64,000 bases of DNA from Ilyomonas sp963790435 (lineage in GTDB: Bacteria > Bacteroidota > Bacteroidia > Chitinophagales > Chitinophagaceae), in NCBI GenBank assembly GCA_963790435.1, contig CAWBOI010000001.1:1364001-1428000 (forward strand), read 5' to 3'. Position 1 is the first letter of the stretch. Each line of letters opens with the position of its first letter. Of the stretch, positions 25,877 to 36,262 are shown piece after piece. The notes beneath the pieces were generated by a model. It was not told the origin of the DNA. It worked only from the letters and a program-made list of their open reading frames with translations, and made no database searches. Position numbers and translations under genes: made by a program.

Positions 25877-26289
25877 TTAGATAGAGGTTCTGTTTTCGCT
25901 AAATGTCTTTGTCACAAGGTCTGTGTCCATATATTCTTTCAATTTGTGTATTTTTTCGTCTTTTATAAAACATACCCAACAATATTTATTCTCATATTGT
26001 TTACCGTCAGGCGTTCTGTTTTGACCCATAGCTTCGACTACTACATAGTCATCCTCTGCAATAAAACGCTGCGCATTCACTTTATAAGGTGGAACTAAAG
26101 TTTGTTTTACTGCACTCCAAAGTTCATCAAGAACAGACTTCTTTCCGTTAAATGTTTTTGCCCATCGTTCCGAACCTATCCAAATCCATTTCATGTCGTC
26201 TGCCATTGCATTGAGAAAGGCTTCATCATTACTTTTGATAACTCGGAAAAGATGTCTTGCATTAATTGTTTGTTCTTGAGCGCACTCAT
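25877..26289 (-). pseudogene. NTF2-like (SnoaL-type) protein gene with a frameshift
   Basis: From the ATG at 26289 the frame reads MSALKNKQLMQDIFSELSK, then must shift by one base near 26227-26238 to continue NDEAFLNAMADDMKWIWIGS and on to 25877. The combined product of about 137 residues is a nuclear-transport-factor-2-like domain (FIAEDDYVVVEAMGQNRTPDGK, YCWVCFIKDEKIHKLKEYMD). Such proteins are small ligand-binding or isomerase-like folds. A single missing base explains the break; it may be a real mutation or a sequence error. Confidence 0.65.
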
Positions 26290-26456
26290 TTTTAAATCTT
26301 TTTGTTTAGCGGTCATGAATAGTAATGTTGGATGATGGGTCGTTTGTAATATTTCTTGCTAAGTACACAGTCTTTTTATTGCCTCCTGAAAAGGTCAGAA
26401 TATCTGATTGTCAAACACTACCCCCAACACAAATATTATACGAACCATTCACTTCT

Positions 26457-26577
26457 CTAACTCATTGTAGTTGATCACCAATCTGCTTCCATTCGCCTTT
26501 TCATATTGTTGCAGTTCGCCAATGAAAAGTATATCCTACTCTGTTAGACGCATCTGCCGATTGGCAAGTAAATCTGC
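26457..26577 (-). pseudogene. possible short coding relic
   Basis: One minus-strand frame reads NRQMRLTE, a TAG, then DILFIGELQQYEKANGSRLV and INYNELEK before a TGA. The composition looks protein-like but I recognise no family. Nothing else in the 26290-26627 gap is convincing except a CAAAAACAAAC copy at 26617, which touches the end of the next gene. Confidence 0.25.
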
Positions 26578-26627
26578 ACCCCAATTATTTATATTTAGTA
26601 AACACTGAAAAACGAGCAAAAACAAAC

Positions 26628-28620
26628 CTATCTCACGCCCAAGTTTGATACATCATCTTTATCAAAAATCATCCATTCGTTGGCTGAAGACAAAGCCCAG
26701 TTTGTGTTTCCGGCGGCTATAAAAATCTTTCTTCTTATCGTGTGATCTACCGCAGCTTTGGATTGATTGGATATAGTCCAACTGGTTCCAGGGTCAACGC
26801 CAATCATTCCAACCACATCAATTGCCACTTCATCTTTTTCAAGCGTGATGGCATCGTTGCCATTGAAGCCGCAAACAGGAGAATTGTGTGCAACAACACC
26901 TGGCAGCAACTGCAAGTTGGCAGATGGAAACTTCACTACAATCATACCGCCCGGAGACAAAGTTGAGCCATGAAACAAGGTATCTAAAACTGCTGTATTG
27001 CTTGGCGATGTGGTACCATTTTTAAACAACTTCAATTTGTAATGCGAAAGATCGGCAACAGCAGAACCAGCGTTATAAATTTCAAGATATTTGTTATTGG
27101 AAGAACCTTCCACGTATTCAGAGATGAGCAAATCAGAAGTAACAGAAGGTGTGCTTATTGTATCCATTGCCACATCATTCAAATTGCGGATTTGAAATTG
27201 TTGAGTGGTATTATAAAAGCTGCCATAGCCAGTCCAATCATTAATGTTAGTTGGCAATAACGAAGTAGCAAAAACTGCTGAAGGCGATGTGTACAATGCC
27301 AAGCTTCCAGTGTTATCCATTAACGTTTGGTTGCCACTGTAAGTGGCTGTTCCGCTGGCAGCAGCAGTTTTTATTTTCACTAAAGTGTATTCAATATCAG
27401 ATAAAGATTTTTTAAGCTGATCAATTGTTAATTCAGAAGGAACAACGGTTTTATTCACGGCAACCGGTGTTGGCAGAAGCGCATTTTTTGCTACTTTAAT
27501 TTCAAGTGAACCATTGTAGTTCAACAATGTATCGTTGGTAAGTGTTACTACAATCGAATCACCAATATTGTAGTAAACCGGAGTGCTGAAGTAAACAGAA
27601 ATGCCACGCTCGCCATCCTGCAACACTACGCCTCCACTGCTTATATTTTTGCTGGCAACATCGGAAATAACAACGCCGCCAACCTGATAGTTTCCCAATA
27701 CAACAGCAGCACCATTGTACATCGCGCGAATGTTTTTGATTGATGTAAGCGTGGGTGTAACCGGCTGCGAAACGCTGTTGCAGCGCGGGTTTCGGAACTG
27801 AACATCCGATGTATCGCGAAGAATAACCTGCGGCGTTATTTTATTGTTGTAAGGACTTTTATAATAGGCATAGATGGCGGTAAGTGTGCCATTGTAGTTG
27901 GGCACTGCTGCATTGGCAAAGTAAGCATAGCCGCTTGTTCGAATCACCAATGTGTCTGTACTGTTGCACTCTTTCACAGTAATACTTGCACTGGCTTTTA
28001 CAGTAGGTGTTGCGTAAGCATACGTTTTAGAAGTATCTCTTTCTTTTGCTTCCACATTGTTGAATTGAACCAAGGTATAAACATATTTATCAGGGTTTGT
28101 TTTTACATCATTTATTGTAACAACGGTTGGCGTCATGCGTACATTTGTTTCACCTTTTACCACAAAGCTATCGAGCAATTTTGAGGCAATGCCAGATAGA
28201 GCACCTGCATTATCCGGCGATGCTCCAACATAAGGCAAGCCACTGTTATCGGTCATGTATAAGCCTTTTAATTTTAACCATATTTTCCTGCCGATAGGGA
28301 ACGACGTATAAAGGTTGTAATCGTCAATGTTCACAGCAATGCCACCCGTTGAATCCTGAATGATAATTTGCTTATAAAAGTTTCCGCTTGAATCGTTGGC
28401 AATCACAACACCACCAATAATCGCATCGTTTGTAAATGCATCAACATTGCCCGAAACATGCGACTGCTTTTATGTTTTGGATGGTTGTATTCGTTGAAAT
28501 ATTCGGTGGAATGTATGAGGGTGGCGCATCAAATTTCCTATTGCAGGAAACGAATACAACGGCAACAATCATCAACATAAAAAAATGGCAAAACAAAACA
28601 GGAAGCAGCTTTAGTTTCAT
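26628..28620 (-). pseudogene. DUF5689/lamin-tail-domain lipoprotein, frameshifted near the 5' end
   Basis: The ATG at 28620 opens a signal peptide with lipobox VFVSC and about 55 residues. Then a one-base shift near 28455-28470 is needed to continue HVSGNVDAFTNDAIIGGVVI and the remaining 590 codons to 26628. The mature protein has two DUF5689/OB-like repeats (AIIGGVVIANDSSGNFYKQI and VGGVVISDVASKNISSGG, each with a conserved QD pair) and a C-terminal lamin-tail domain (LLISEYVEGSSNNKYLEIYN). These surface lipoproteins accompany extracellular nucleases. The TonB receptor gene ends 46 bp upstream. Confidence 0.75.
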
Positions 28621-28666
28621 AACAAAAATATTAAACAGTCAGGTTAAGAATGAAGAAAGAAATGTT

Positions 28667-31273
28667 TTAAAAACGCAGCGTACAATTGATGGAATAATTC
28701 AAACCATAAGCGTAGTAATATTTAGGTGGAAATAGTTTGAGATTGGTTTCTGGCGAAGCAGAAAAATCGTATCGCAATTGTTCGTAACCGCCAGCAATAA
28801 TGCTTTTGTTATTGGTAAGATTATTTATGCTTGCGCTCATTACTACGTACACCGGCTTCTTTCTTATACTGCCATGGGAATGGCGAATGCGCCATGAATA
28901 ACCGGCATAAAAATTCGCCTCAAATGCGGATGGCAAGCGGGTTTGGGCAATGATGGCTTTAGTGGCATCACTATTCACATCGGCCGTTCCGTCTGTGGCT
29001 GCATACGTGCGGCGAAGCGGGTTGAATGAAAGCCACATCTGATTGCAATAAACGCCCTTTACATTTACAAACCAGTACTTTGGCGAACGATACGTAACGC
29101 CAACACTATATGCTTCCTGTGGCGTTCCGGCAATACGATAATTGTTTGCATAAACGGTTGCTTCCTTTACCGTTTGCGCAGTGTTATCAATAGTTACAAC
29201 TGCATGTTGGCGGCTGTTGTAATACCCTCTTCCGACAGCAGCTACAGCGTTGATGGTAATGCGATTGGTTAGTTTTATTTCGGCACCCCATTCGCTTCCA
29301 AAATACAACCGGTTGATGTTGCTCAATGCATAATTGACAAAGGTTTGATAGTTGTCGTAATAAAAAGTTGCCACATTAAAACCATGTTGCATCGAAGTGT
29401 AATAACCTGTTATTCGCAATTTTATTTTAGGTGCATTTAATACATAACCGCCTTCGAAACTTTGCACTGTTTCACTGCGTAAATTGTTCTGTACATCATC
29501 GCGCGTTCGTGGCGAAACATAGGCATCTTCAAAGTAAGGAGCATGGGAAAGTAGCGCGCCATTTATGTACAAATAATTTCTTCCATTTAGTTTGTAAGTG
29601 ATGCCTCCTTTTGCAGCATCGTTATCAAAAATATTTTGGGCTGATTTACCCAATGAATGTATTGGAAACAAACCATTCTGAACATTGCCAACACGCCAGT
29701 ATTTGGTTTGCGATACCTGTATTGCCGCATAAGCATCTATCTTGTTTCCATGATATACCAACTGCAACCATTCCTCCGGTTTGTTGATATTGATGTTGTA
29801 GTCATAGCCATATTTACCGCCTTTATAAATGATGCGGTTGGGATTTTGCAAATCGTTTTGATACGCATTTTTATTATCCGGAAAATCGCGCTGTGCAAAC
29901 GAATTTAAGTTCACCCAAAATTCTCCGCCGAGCAAATCATTGATTCTTTGGAAATAATGATTTCGTGCCGACTGAAACGAAATACCAGCCGTCAATTGAA
30001 TGTGTTCACCTATTGATGTATTCACACCTATATTAGCTGCAAAACGCCGTTCGTTAACAACGCGTTCACCCAAAATATAGTAAGAGCGATTGCCCCTGAT
30101 CGTGTTAGCTGAAATGCCGTTGGCATCTTCAATCGTTGCTTGATTGTTTCGATTGATGTTATAAAAGTTGTCCCAGTTCAATTGTCTTTTGTCTTCATTA
30201 TTGCTCATAGCAGCTTTGATTTGATGAGCAACAACGGGGTTATCATTGGCTTCGTAATAAGAAGGCAAATTGCGATAGTAGTCAGGTCGCGGATCAGGAG
30301 CATTGTACCAATCAATGTTTGATAAAGAACGTTCACCAAACGAGTACATTACAGATGATACAAGGTTTGTTTTTGTAGATATTTTGTATTCGTGCGAAAG
30401 CATAAAAACCGGCTGGTGAATGCTGGCTACACTGGCATTGCGCTTTCTGCCGTTTTGATAACCCCAGTTTGCATTGTAATAATGTGATCCTGCAAGATTT
30501 ATCATCTCTTCTGTTGTGGCTCCGCTTCTTCCATTTACTGAAGGCGAACCGAATGCAATGAAAGAAAGCGTTTGTTTTTCAGTAAGCCTTTTATCCACTG
30601 CAAAAAACAAGCTGGCGCCATTATAAAATGTGCCTGCCACGTAACCTTCGTTGGCATACCGATAGTTAGCAGAGACACTAAATGCCCAGCCTTTTTTCAA
30701 TAACCCTGTACTATGTGTTACTGAAACAGAACGATGATACAATCGGTTTGAAAGCGCAGTGCTCACAAGCGTTTGCGGTTGTTGCTTGCTGGCGCGAACA
30801 TCAATGTTTGTAGTTGCTGAAATAGAGCCAAAAGCAAACGTATTGTATTTGATTCCGAAGCTTGCATCGCGGCTTCGGAATACATCATTCAAGCCACTCC
30901 ATAAACTCCAGTCGGCATAGCCATCATCCAAACCATTCATCGGAATGCCATTGATATAAACGCTTGATAAACCGGCATCATAACCCCGCAAACGAAATCG
31001 CATGAAATTAAAATTGAAAGACGCTTCGCTGTAAAACGGGTCTCTTGCGGCAGTGAGTTGCGAAGATGCAGATGGATTGGCCGCATTACGAAAATCATTA
31101 TCATCCAATGAAATGGTTGGTATGTTGTCCGGCGAGTTGTTTTTTATGTCTTCAACACTTGCAGAATCAATGGATACAATGGCTGTGTCGGTAGCATCCT
31201 TTGGCGGTTCGTTTTGAGCGTTTGCAGTTGTTAAGAAACCAATGCAAAGGCAAAGCAGCAAGAGCTTTTGCAT
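28667..31273 (-). CDS. TonB-dependent receptor
   Basis: An outer-membrane receptor of about 868 residues. A signal peptide (MQKLLLLCLCIGFLTTANAQ) is followed by a plug domain (FNFMRFRLRGYDAGLSSVYI, ASFGIKYNTFAFGSISATTN) and a long beta-barrel ending in NYSINCTLRF with the usual terminal Phe. It lacks the carboxypeptidase-like N-terminal domain of SusC receptors, and no SusD is near. Its operon partner is the DUF5689/LTD lipoprotein, and a secreted EEP nuclease is divergent, so import of nucleic-acid breakdown products or phosphate compounds is the best inference. I start at 31273. Confidence 0.88.
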   Translation of the reverse strand: MQKLLLLCLCIGFLTTANAQNEPPKDATDTAIVSIDSASVEDIKNNSPDNIPTISLDDNDFRNAANPSASSQLTAARDPFYSEASFNFNFMRFRLRGYDAGLSSVYINGIPMNGLDDGYADWSLWSGLNDVFRSRDASFGIKYNTFAFGSISATTNIDVRASKQQPQTLVSTALSNRLYHRSVSVTHSTGLLKKGWAFSVSANYRYANEGYVAGTFYNGASLFFAVDKRLTEKQTLSFIAFGSPSVNGRSGATTEEMINLAGSHYYNANWGYQNGRKRNASVASIHQPVFMLSHEYKISTKTNLVSSVMYSFGERSLSNIDWYNAPDPRPDYYRNLPSYYEANDNPVVAHQIKAAMSNNEDKRQLNWDNFYNINRNNQATIEDANGISANTIRGNRSYYILGERVVNERRFAANIGVNTSIGEHIQLTAGISFQSARNHYFQRINDLLGGEFWVNLNSFAQRDFPDNKNAYQNDLQNPNRIIYKGGKYGYDYNININKPEEWLQLVYHGNKIDAYAAIQVSQTKYWRVGNVQNGLFPIHSLGKSAQNIFDNDAAKGGITYKLNGRNYLYINGALLSHAPYFEDAYVSPRTRDDVQNNLRSETVQSFEGGYVLNAPKIKLRITGYYTSMQHGFNVATFYYDNYQTFVNYALSNINRLYFGSEWGAEIKLTNRITINAVAAVGRGYYNSRQHAVVTIDNTAQTVKEATVYANNYRIAGTPQEAYSVGVTYRSPKYWFVNVKGVYCNQMWLSFNPLRRTYAATDGTADVNSDATKAIIAQTRLPSAFEANFYAGYSWRIRHSHGSIRKKPVYVVMSASINNLTNNKSIIAGGYEQLRYDFSASPETNLKLFPPKYYYAYGLNYSINCTLRF

Positions 31274-31386
31274 ATGTGTGGTTTTGGTGATTGGTTGCAA
31301 TATAATATTTCAAGCAATACGGTTTATTTTTTACAAAGATTTGTTTGGGTTACTGTAAAAAAAGATGAAAAACTTATTTTGCATTC

Positions 31387-32427
31387 ATGACCAAACTATT
31401 GCTTCTTTTTCTTTTTTGCTCGTTTACAGATTGTTTATTTGGGCAAAAACAAACTTACAAGGTTGCTATTGCGGCTTTTTACAATTGCGAGAATTTTTAC
31501 GATACAACTGATAACCCAAGCGTTGATGATAACGATTTTACTCCCAACGGAATACGGAATTATACAAGCCAGCGTTACAACGAGAAGGTTACACATATTG
31601 CTACTGTGTTGTCGCAAATGGGTAGCGATATGAGTGTTGATGGCGCTGCTTTAATTGGCTTGGCAGAAATTGAAAACGACACAGTGCTGAACGATTTGGT
31701 TCATCATCCCATTTTGCAAAACCGCAATTATCAAATTATTCATTACGATTCAAAAGATGCGCGCGGCATTGATGTTGCCTTTCTTTACAACCCAAAATAT
31801 TTCAGTGTAATCCGAAGTAAAAAGCTTCCGGTACGAATTCATAGCGGCACATCGGGCTATTATTTTTCACGCGATATTTTATGGGTAAAAGGCGTGCTGG
31901 ATGGTGATACCGTTCATGTGTTGGTAAACCATTGGCCCAGTCGCCGGGGCGGCGAAGAGCGCAGCAGCGAGGGGAGATTTACCGCCGCGCAAATTGATAA
32001 AAATTTGATTGATTCGATTCATCATTTTCAACCCAACTCAAAAATTATTTTGATGGGTGATTTGAATGACGAACCCATCAGCCCAAGTATTACGCAAGTA
32101 TTGAAAGCAAAGGGGAAAACAAATGAAGTAAACGAAGGTGAATTGTACAATCCCTGGGTTGATTTATACAAAAGTGGCATCGGAACTTTAGCGTATAACG
32201 ATGCCTGGAGTTTGTTTGATCAAATCATTATCAATTATAACTGGCTACCCAAAAAACAAAGCGGTTACTTCTTTTATCAGCCGCATGTATTTAAGAAAGA
32301 TTTAATGGTAGAAAATATGGGCAAATACAAAGGTTATCCCATGCGCACCTACGATGGCAACACGTATCGCGGCGGCTACAGCGATCACTTCCCAACCTAT
32401 ATTGTGTTCTTAAAAAAGTTACCATAA
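31387..32427 (+). CDS. secreted endonuclease/exonuclease/phosphatase-family protein
   Basis: A 346-residue protein with a signal peptide (TKLLLLFLFCSFTDCLFGQ) and an EEP fold. Landmarks are NCENFYDT, IGLAEIEND (metal-binding Glu), DVAFLYNP, VNHWPSRRGGE (His/Asn region), LMGDLNDEP and YSDHFPTYI (catalytic Asp-His). It should cut phosphodiester or phosphomonoester bonds outside the cytoplasm. It is divergent from the TonB receptor and probably feeds it. A CAAAAACAAAC copy (31444) codes for GQKQT right after the signal peptide. It ends in a strong terminator. Confidence 0.88.
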   Translation: MTKLLLLFLFCSFTDCLFGQKQTYKVAIAAFYNCENFYDTTDNPSVDDNDFTPNGIRNYTSQRYNEKVTHIATVLSQMGSDMSVDGAALIGLAEIENDTVLNDLVHHPILQNRNYQIIHYDSKDARGIDVAFLYNPKYFSVIRSKKLPVRIHSGTSGYYFSRDILWVKGVLDGDTVHVLVNHWPSRRGGEERSSEGRFTAAQIDKNLIDSIHHFQPNSKIILMGDLNDEPISPSITQVLKAKGKTNEVNEGELYNPWVDLYKSGIGTLAYNDAWSLFDQIIINYNWLPKKQSGYFFYQPHVFKKDLMVENMGKYKGYPMRTYDGNTYRGGYSDHFPTYIVFLKKLP

Positions 32428-32429
32428 AT

Positions 32430-32463
32430 AAAAAAGAAGTGCTGTTAACAGCACTTCTTTTTT
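32430..32463. terminator. bidirectional intrinsic terminator
   Basis: AGAAGTGCTG, a TTAA centre and CAGCACTTCT form a perfect stem with A-run before and T-run after. It serves the EEP gene and the convergent propeller gene. Confidence 0.9.
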
Positions 32464-32483
32464 ACTGGAGGAGAGAGATCATG

Positions 32484-33836
32484 TTATCCTTTTACATCAT
32501 TACTCCACTTGCTGATTTTTATTTCTTTTACAGCTACGCCTTGCGGACGTTGTGTAGCCGGAACGGGTAATTGTGCAGGTTGTATTGTTTCAGATAGCAT
32601 TCCATCTTCATCAACAGAAAGTGCATGTAAATAATTGAAATTACCAACCGTAAAATCAGGGTTTGTGTATTGACTCACTACATATAAAAATTTTCCGTTT
32701 GAAGAAAAATTGAGTGAGAAAGCCTGGCTGGTGGTAAACATAGCACCGTTGCCGGCAGCATACAGAGGACCTGAGTATTTAAGCGTTAATTTACCCAGCA
32801 AAACAGGCGATGAAGGAACGGTTGTGTTATAAATACCAACCGTATTTTCAGCACTATTCAGCACATATAGCCTGTCGCCTTTTTTGTTGTTACGAATCCA
32901 GCAGGCGGCGGCCCCTGCATTAACAGCCGTTTGAAAAGAAAGCTCGCCAGTGCTTCCGTTGATGTTGTAAACACCAACTTTTGCTGCTACCGGAAAGCCA
33001 ACATACAGCGTGTTGCTGTTTGGATTTTGCCACAAACCTAACGCCCCGCCATTACCCGCAGGCACCGCATAAGGTGTTCCTTTAACGGGTGATAAAGTTC
33101 CTTTATCAATCTTGAAAGAACGCAAGGTTCCAGCAGGTGGCATCAGTGTAAAACCCAGGAAATCAGCACCAAACAAAAATCTACCATCATTAGAAATCAA
33201 AGCTTGCGCAGGAGAACTGCCAACGGTGGTAGTAAATGTAGAACCCGCTACAGGCGCCAGTTTGCCGTTGTTATCAATAGTAAATGTGGTGTAGTTAGGC
33301 GCTTGTGTAATGGGATGAGAAAAATCGGTACTCTTATTTACCACAAACACATATTTTCCTTTGATGTCAATGCTGGATGGTGTTTGTCCGCCGGAGGGAA
33401 ATGGAGAACCCGGCACAGGCGTAAGCAGTCCATCGGCACCAATTTCAAATACCGCAATGGTATTGGTGCCAGGGTTAATTGCCAATAAGAATTTACCATC
33501 GGAGGTGATTTTTAATTGCGAATCCGAATCTTCGGGCCCCAACTTCTGCATCAGATTTCCAACCCCTTCTCCATTGGTATAAAACGGGCCCCCAGGAAGC
33601 GGCAACAGGTTTCCATCTCCCTTGTTTATATACGCCAGTAATGCATTATTATTATTGGAAAAATCGTTGGTTTCAACATAAACCACATCAGCATCAATCT
33701 TGTTTCCCGGAAGATGACCGGTTACTTTTTGACAGGACGCCAACAGCAGTGGTGAAGCGAATAAAACGGCTTTTAAAAATGATATTTTCCCAACAAGTTC
33801 GGCTTGCTGAAAAAGTTTGGTAATGCCTGATTTCAT
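32484..33836 (-). CDS. beta-propeller (lactonase-like) lipoprotein
   Basis: A 450-residue lipoprotein (lipobox LLASC) with repeated beta-propeller blades, for example LKITSDGKFLLAINPGTNTI, ALISNDGRFLFGAD and FSSNGKFLYVVSQYTN. The blade pattern resembles the YncE/6-phosphogluconolactonase family, but the catalytic residues are not recognisable, so a binding or unknown enzymatic role is open. It is transcribed alone toward the EEP terminator and upstream of no obvious partner. Confidence 0.75.
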   Translation of the reverse strand: MKSGITKLFQQAELVGKISFLKAVLFASPLLLASCQKVTGHLPGNKIDADVVYVETNDFSNNNNALLAYINKGDGNLLPLPGGPFYTNGEGVGNLMQKLGPEDSDSQLKITSDGKFLLAINPGTNTIAVFEIGADGLLTPVPGSPFPSGGQTPSSIDIKGKYVFVVNKSTDFSHPITQAPNYTTFTIDNNGKLAPVAGSTFTTTVGSSPAQALISNDGRFLFGADFLGFTLMPPAGTLRSFKIDKGTLSPVKGTPYAVPAGNGGALGLWQNPNSNTLYVGFPVAAKVGVYNINGSTGELSFQTAVNAGAAACWIRNNKKGDRLYVLNSAENTVGIYNTTVPSSPVLLGKLTLKYSGPLYAAGNGAMFTTSQAFSLNFSSNGKFLYVVSQYTNPDFTVGNFNYLHALSVDEDGMLSETIQPAQLPVPATQRPQGVAVKEIKISKWSNDVKG

Positions 33837-33922
33837 AGATAAATTTTAACAGCAAAACTATTCGCCCACCTCTCAAATAAGTATCACAAAGGCATCACAT
33901 ATTGTACTAAAAGTGTCCGCTA

Positions 33923-35380
33923 TCAGGCGTGATAAACCGGCAGGTTGAATGAAAACAAATTACCCTCTTCAGCCTTGCTTTCTGCCATTAATTTCGAGCG
34001 GTGCAATTCCAATATCCGCTTTACAATCATCAGCCCCAAACCCGCATGAGGCTTGGCTTGCGACTGCAAAGCATTCGCTTTTTCATCGCTGTTTATCCAG
34101 CGTAACAAAACTTGCGATAAAGGCTTTCCATCATTTTTAAACAAGGCGGTAAGCTGCCCGTTTTGCTGCTTTAATTCAATTGTAATTTGCCCGTTGTCTG
34201 GTGTATTTTTAATGGCATTGCCTATCAGATTTTGTAGCACCCGTTCCATCAATTTAATGTCGCCTTTTATCCAGATCACTTCATTGCAACCCACACAAGT
34301 TAATCGGATATTTTTTTGTGCAGCCGACATTGAAAAGCTGTTGGTTATTTCCTGCAAAATTTCCGAAAAAATAAACGGCTCTTCTTCCGGCCTGGCATCA
34401 CTGGCATCTAATCGCGATAGCTCAAACAATTGCAACACCATGTTTTCAACCTGCTTTATTTTGCTCATCACCAACTGCATGTATTCTTTCTGTTTTTCAT
34501 CACTGATTTTCTTTTGTTCATTCATCAATGTTTCGGCATAACCGCTGGCAATGGATAATGGTGTTCTTAAATCGTGCGAGATGTTGGCGATAAAATTCTT
34601 TCTTTCATTCTCTGCATTTTTCAGTTGGTTGATGTGATGCGAAAGCAACTCTGCCATCGCATTAAATGATGAGGTAACGGGTGTAAATTCATCATTGTTA
34701 TCTTCATTAAACCGCGCATCAAAATTGCCATGTTTGTATTCCTTCAAAACGCCAACAACCGCACTGTACCGGCGTTGCAGCCGTTTGATGTAATAAAAGC
34801 TAATGGCAAACGATACAATAATAATAAGAGCAAATGCTTCCAGTGCCAGTATCCCGGCATGACTGGTAAAAAGAAGCTCGCTGGTTGTATTGTATTCTTT
34901 GCTGCCAAGAATCACATAAATATAACCCAGCTTTTTATTGTCTTTTATTACTTCGGCAGCCGAGAAAATCTTGTTGTGTTGCGGGTCTTTGGGGTCGGGT
35001 GATGTGATATAGGCGGCTCCCTTTGAAGCAATAAGTTTGTTGATACTTGCGAGCGGTATTTGCCACAGTTTGATGGCGCTATCGGGTGCTTCAAAATAAA
35101 TAACTTTGCCTGTAGTATCTAAAAAATAAACCTCGATGCTTGGGCTTACTACCATCGCATTGTAAAATACCGAATCGGCTTTGTTTTTATTGATATTATT
35201 ATCTTCAAAAGGCGATGTAAACTTGGCGATGTGTGCGGCAACATCTTTATTTACCAGCTGTGTGCTCGCATTAAAAAAATAAGTGGCAGACAAATAGGTA
35301 ATGATGATGAACAGCAGGCTAAGAATGGTGATGAGCGAGAACACAAGCAAGCCAATGCGTTTAAAAATGGTTGTCTTCAT
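33923..35380 (-). CDS. sensor histidine kinase (HAMP type)
   Basis: A 485-residue kinase from the ATG at 35380, 1 bp after the regulator stop. Two membrane helices (about 8-30 and 175-195) flank a periplasmic sensor domain of about 145 residues. A HAMP-like linker with YKHGNFDARFN leads to HisKA (ANISHDLRTPLSIASGYAE) and an ATPase with NLIGNAIKNTPDNG and HAGLGLMIVKRILELHRS. The sensed signal is unknown. It is coupled to the OmpR-type regulator. Confidence 0.93.
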   Translation of the reverse strand: MKTTIFKRIGLLVFSLITILSLLFIIITYLSATYFFNASTQLVNKDVAAHIAKFTSPFEDNNINKNKADSVFYNAMVVSPSIEVYFLDTTGKVIYFEAPDSAIKLWQIPLASINKLIASKGAAYITSPDPKDPQHNKIFSAAEVIKDNKKLGYIYVILGSKEYNTTSELLFTSHAGILALEAFALIIIVSFAISFYYIKRLQRRYSAVVGVLKEYKHGNFDARFNEDNNDEFTPVTSSFNAMAELLSHHINQLKNAENERKNFIANISHDLRTPLSIASGYAETLMNEQKKISDEKQKEYMQLVMSKIKQVENMVLQLFELSRLDASDARPEEEPFIFSEILQEITNSFSMSAAQKNIRLTCVGCNEVIWIKGDIKLMERVLQNLIGNAIKNTPDNGQITIELKQQNGQLTALFKNDGKPLSQVLLRWINSDEKANALQSQAKPHAGLGLMIVKRILELHRSKLMAESKAEEGNLFSFNLPVYHA

Positions 35381-35381
35381 A

Positions 35382-36086
35382 TTACTCGGTAAAACGGTAG
35401 CCAACGCCCCAGGTGGTTAAAATATAAACCGGCTCGTTAATATCGGGTTCAATCTTCATGCGTAGCCGGTTGATGTGCGATGTTACCGTGTGTTCATAAC
35501 CCTTAAATGAGTAGCCCCAAACATCTTCCAGCATTTGTTGCCGGCTAAATGTTTTGCCTTGATTGCAGGCTAACAAATACAGTAAATCGAACTCTTTTAC
35601 AGTGAGTTCAAGTGGCTGATTGCCGATGGCAACCTGCCGCTTTTCTTTATTGATAAATAAGCTCTTAATGCGGATTTCATCCGCTGTATTGCCACCGTTT
35701 TGTTTTGCATAAGGCTGTTCTAAGCGTCGAAGCATTGCCTTAACCCGTGCCATTAATTCGCGCACGCTGAAAGGCTTGGTAACATAATCGTCAGCGCCCA
35801 GTTCAAGCGCCAGCACTTTATCAATTTCTTCTGCGCGTGATGTTAGCATGATGACCGGCGTAAGGATTTTTTTCTGACGAAGCCATTTACAAATTTCGAT
35901 GCCATCAATATCGGGCAACATAATGTCTAAAAGAATTAAGCCATATTGATTGGAAGTCAAAAGCTCGATAGCTTTTTTACCATTATCGCATGTAGTGAGA
36001 TGATAATTTGGCTCGGTGAAATGCAGTTGCAGCAACTGAACAATGTCTGCATCATCTTCAATTAAAAGTATTGTTTTGTCAGACAT
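35382..36086 (-). CDS. OmpR/PhoB-family response regulator
   Basis: A 234-residue regulator with receiver landmarks LIEDDAD, LILLDIMLPDIDG (phospho-Asp) and DDYVTKPFSV (Lys), and a winged-helix C-terminus (EFDLLYLLACNQGKTFSRQQ, HTVTSHINRLRMKIE). It is the first gene of a two-gene unit with the kinase at 33923. Confidence 0.94.
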   Translation of the reverse strand: MSDKTILLIEDDADIVQLLQLHFTEPNYHLTTCDNGKKAIELLTSNQYGLILLDIMLPDIDGIEICKWLRQKKILTPVIMLTSRAEEIDKVLALELGADDYVTKPFSVRELMARVKAMLRRLEQPYAKQNGGNTADEIRIKSLFINKEKRQVAIGNQPLELTVKEFDLLYLLACNQGKTFSRQQMLEDVWGYSFKGYEHTVTSHINRLRMKIEPDINEPVYILTTWGVGYRFTE

Positions 36087-36233
36087 GATTTGATTTTGTG
36101 TTCAATGATGAGAAGTTGCAGACGAACAAGTTGCTTGTTTTTTTATTTGCAAAGCACCGTTATTATTGCCATTGCAGCGATTTTCAATTCTCAATTTTTG
36201 ATAACATTTTTATTGAATGAAGATAGGCAAATA

Positions 36234-36262
36234 AAAAAGCCGCAAAAACAAATGCAGCTTTT
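36234..36262 (-). terminator. leuS terminator with CAAAAACAAA in the loop
   Basis: On the minus strand AAAAGCTGCA, a TTTGTTTT loop and TGCGGCTTTTT form a hairpin followed by T residues. The loop and adjoining stem bases are the complement of CAAAAACAAA (36243). It lies 22 bp after the leuS stop. The rest of the 36087-36284 gap has no gene. Confidence 0.75.
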
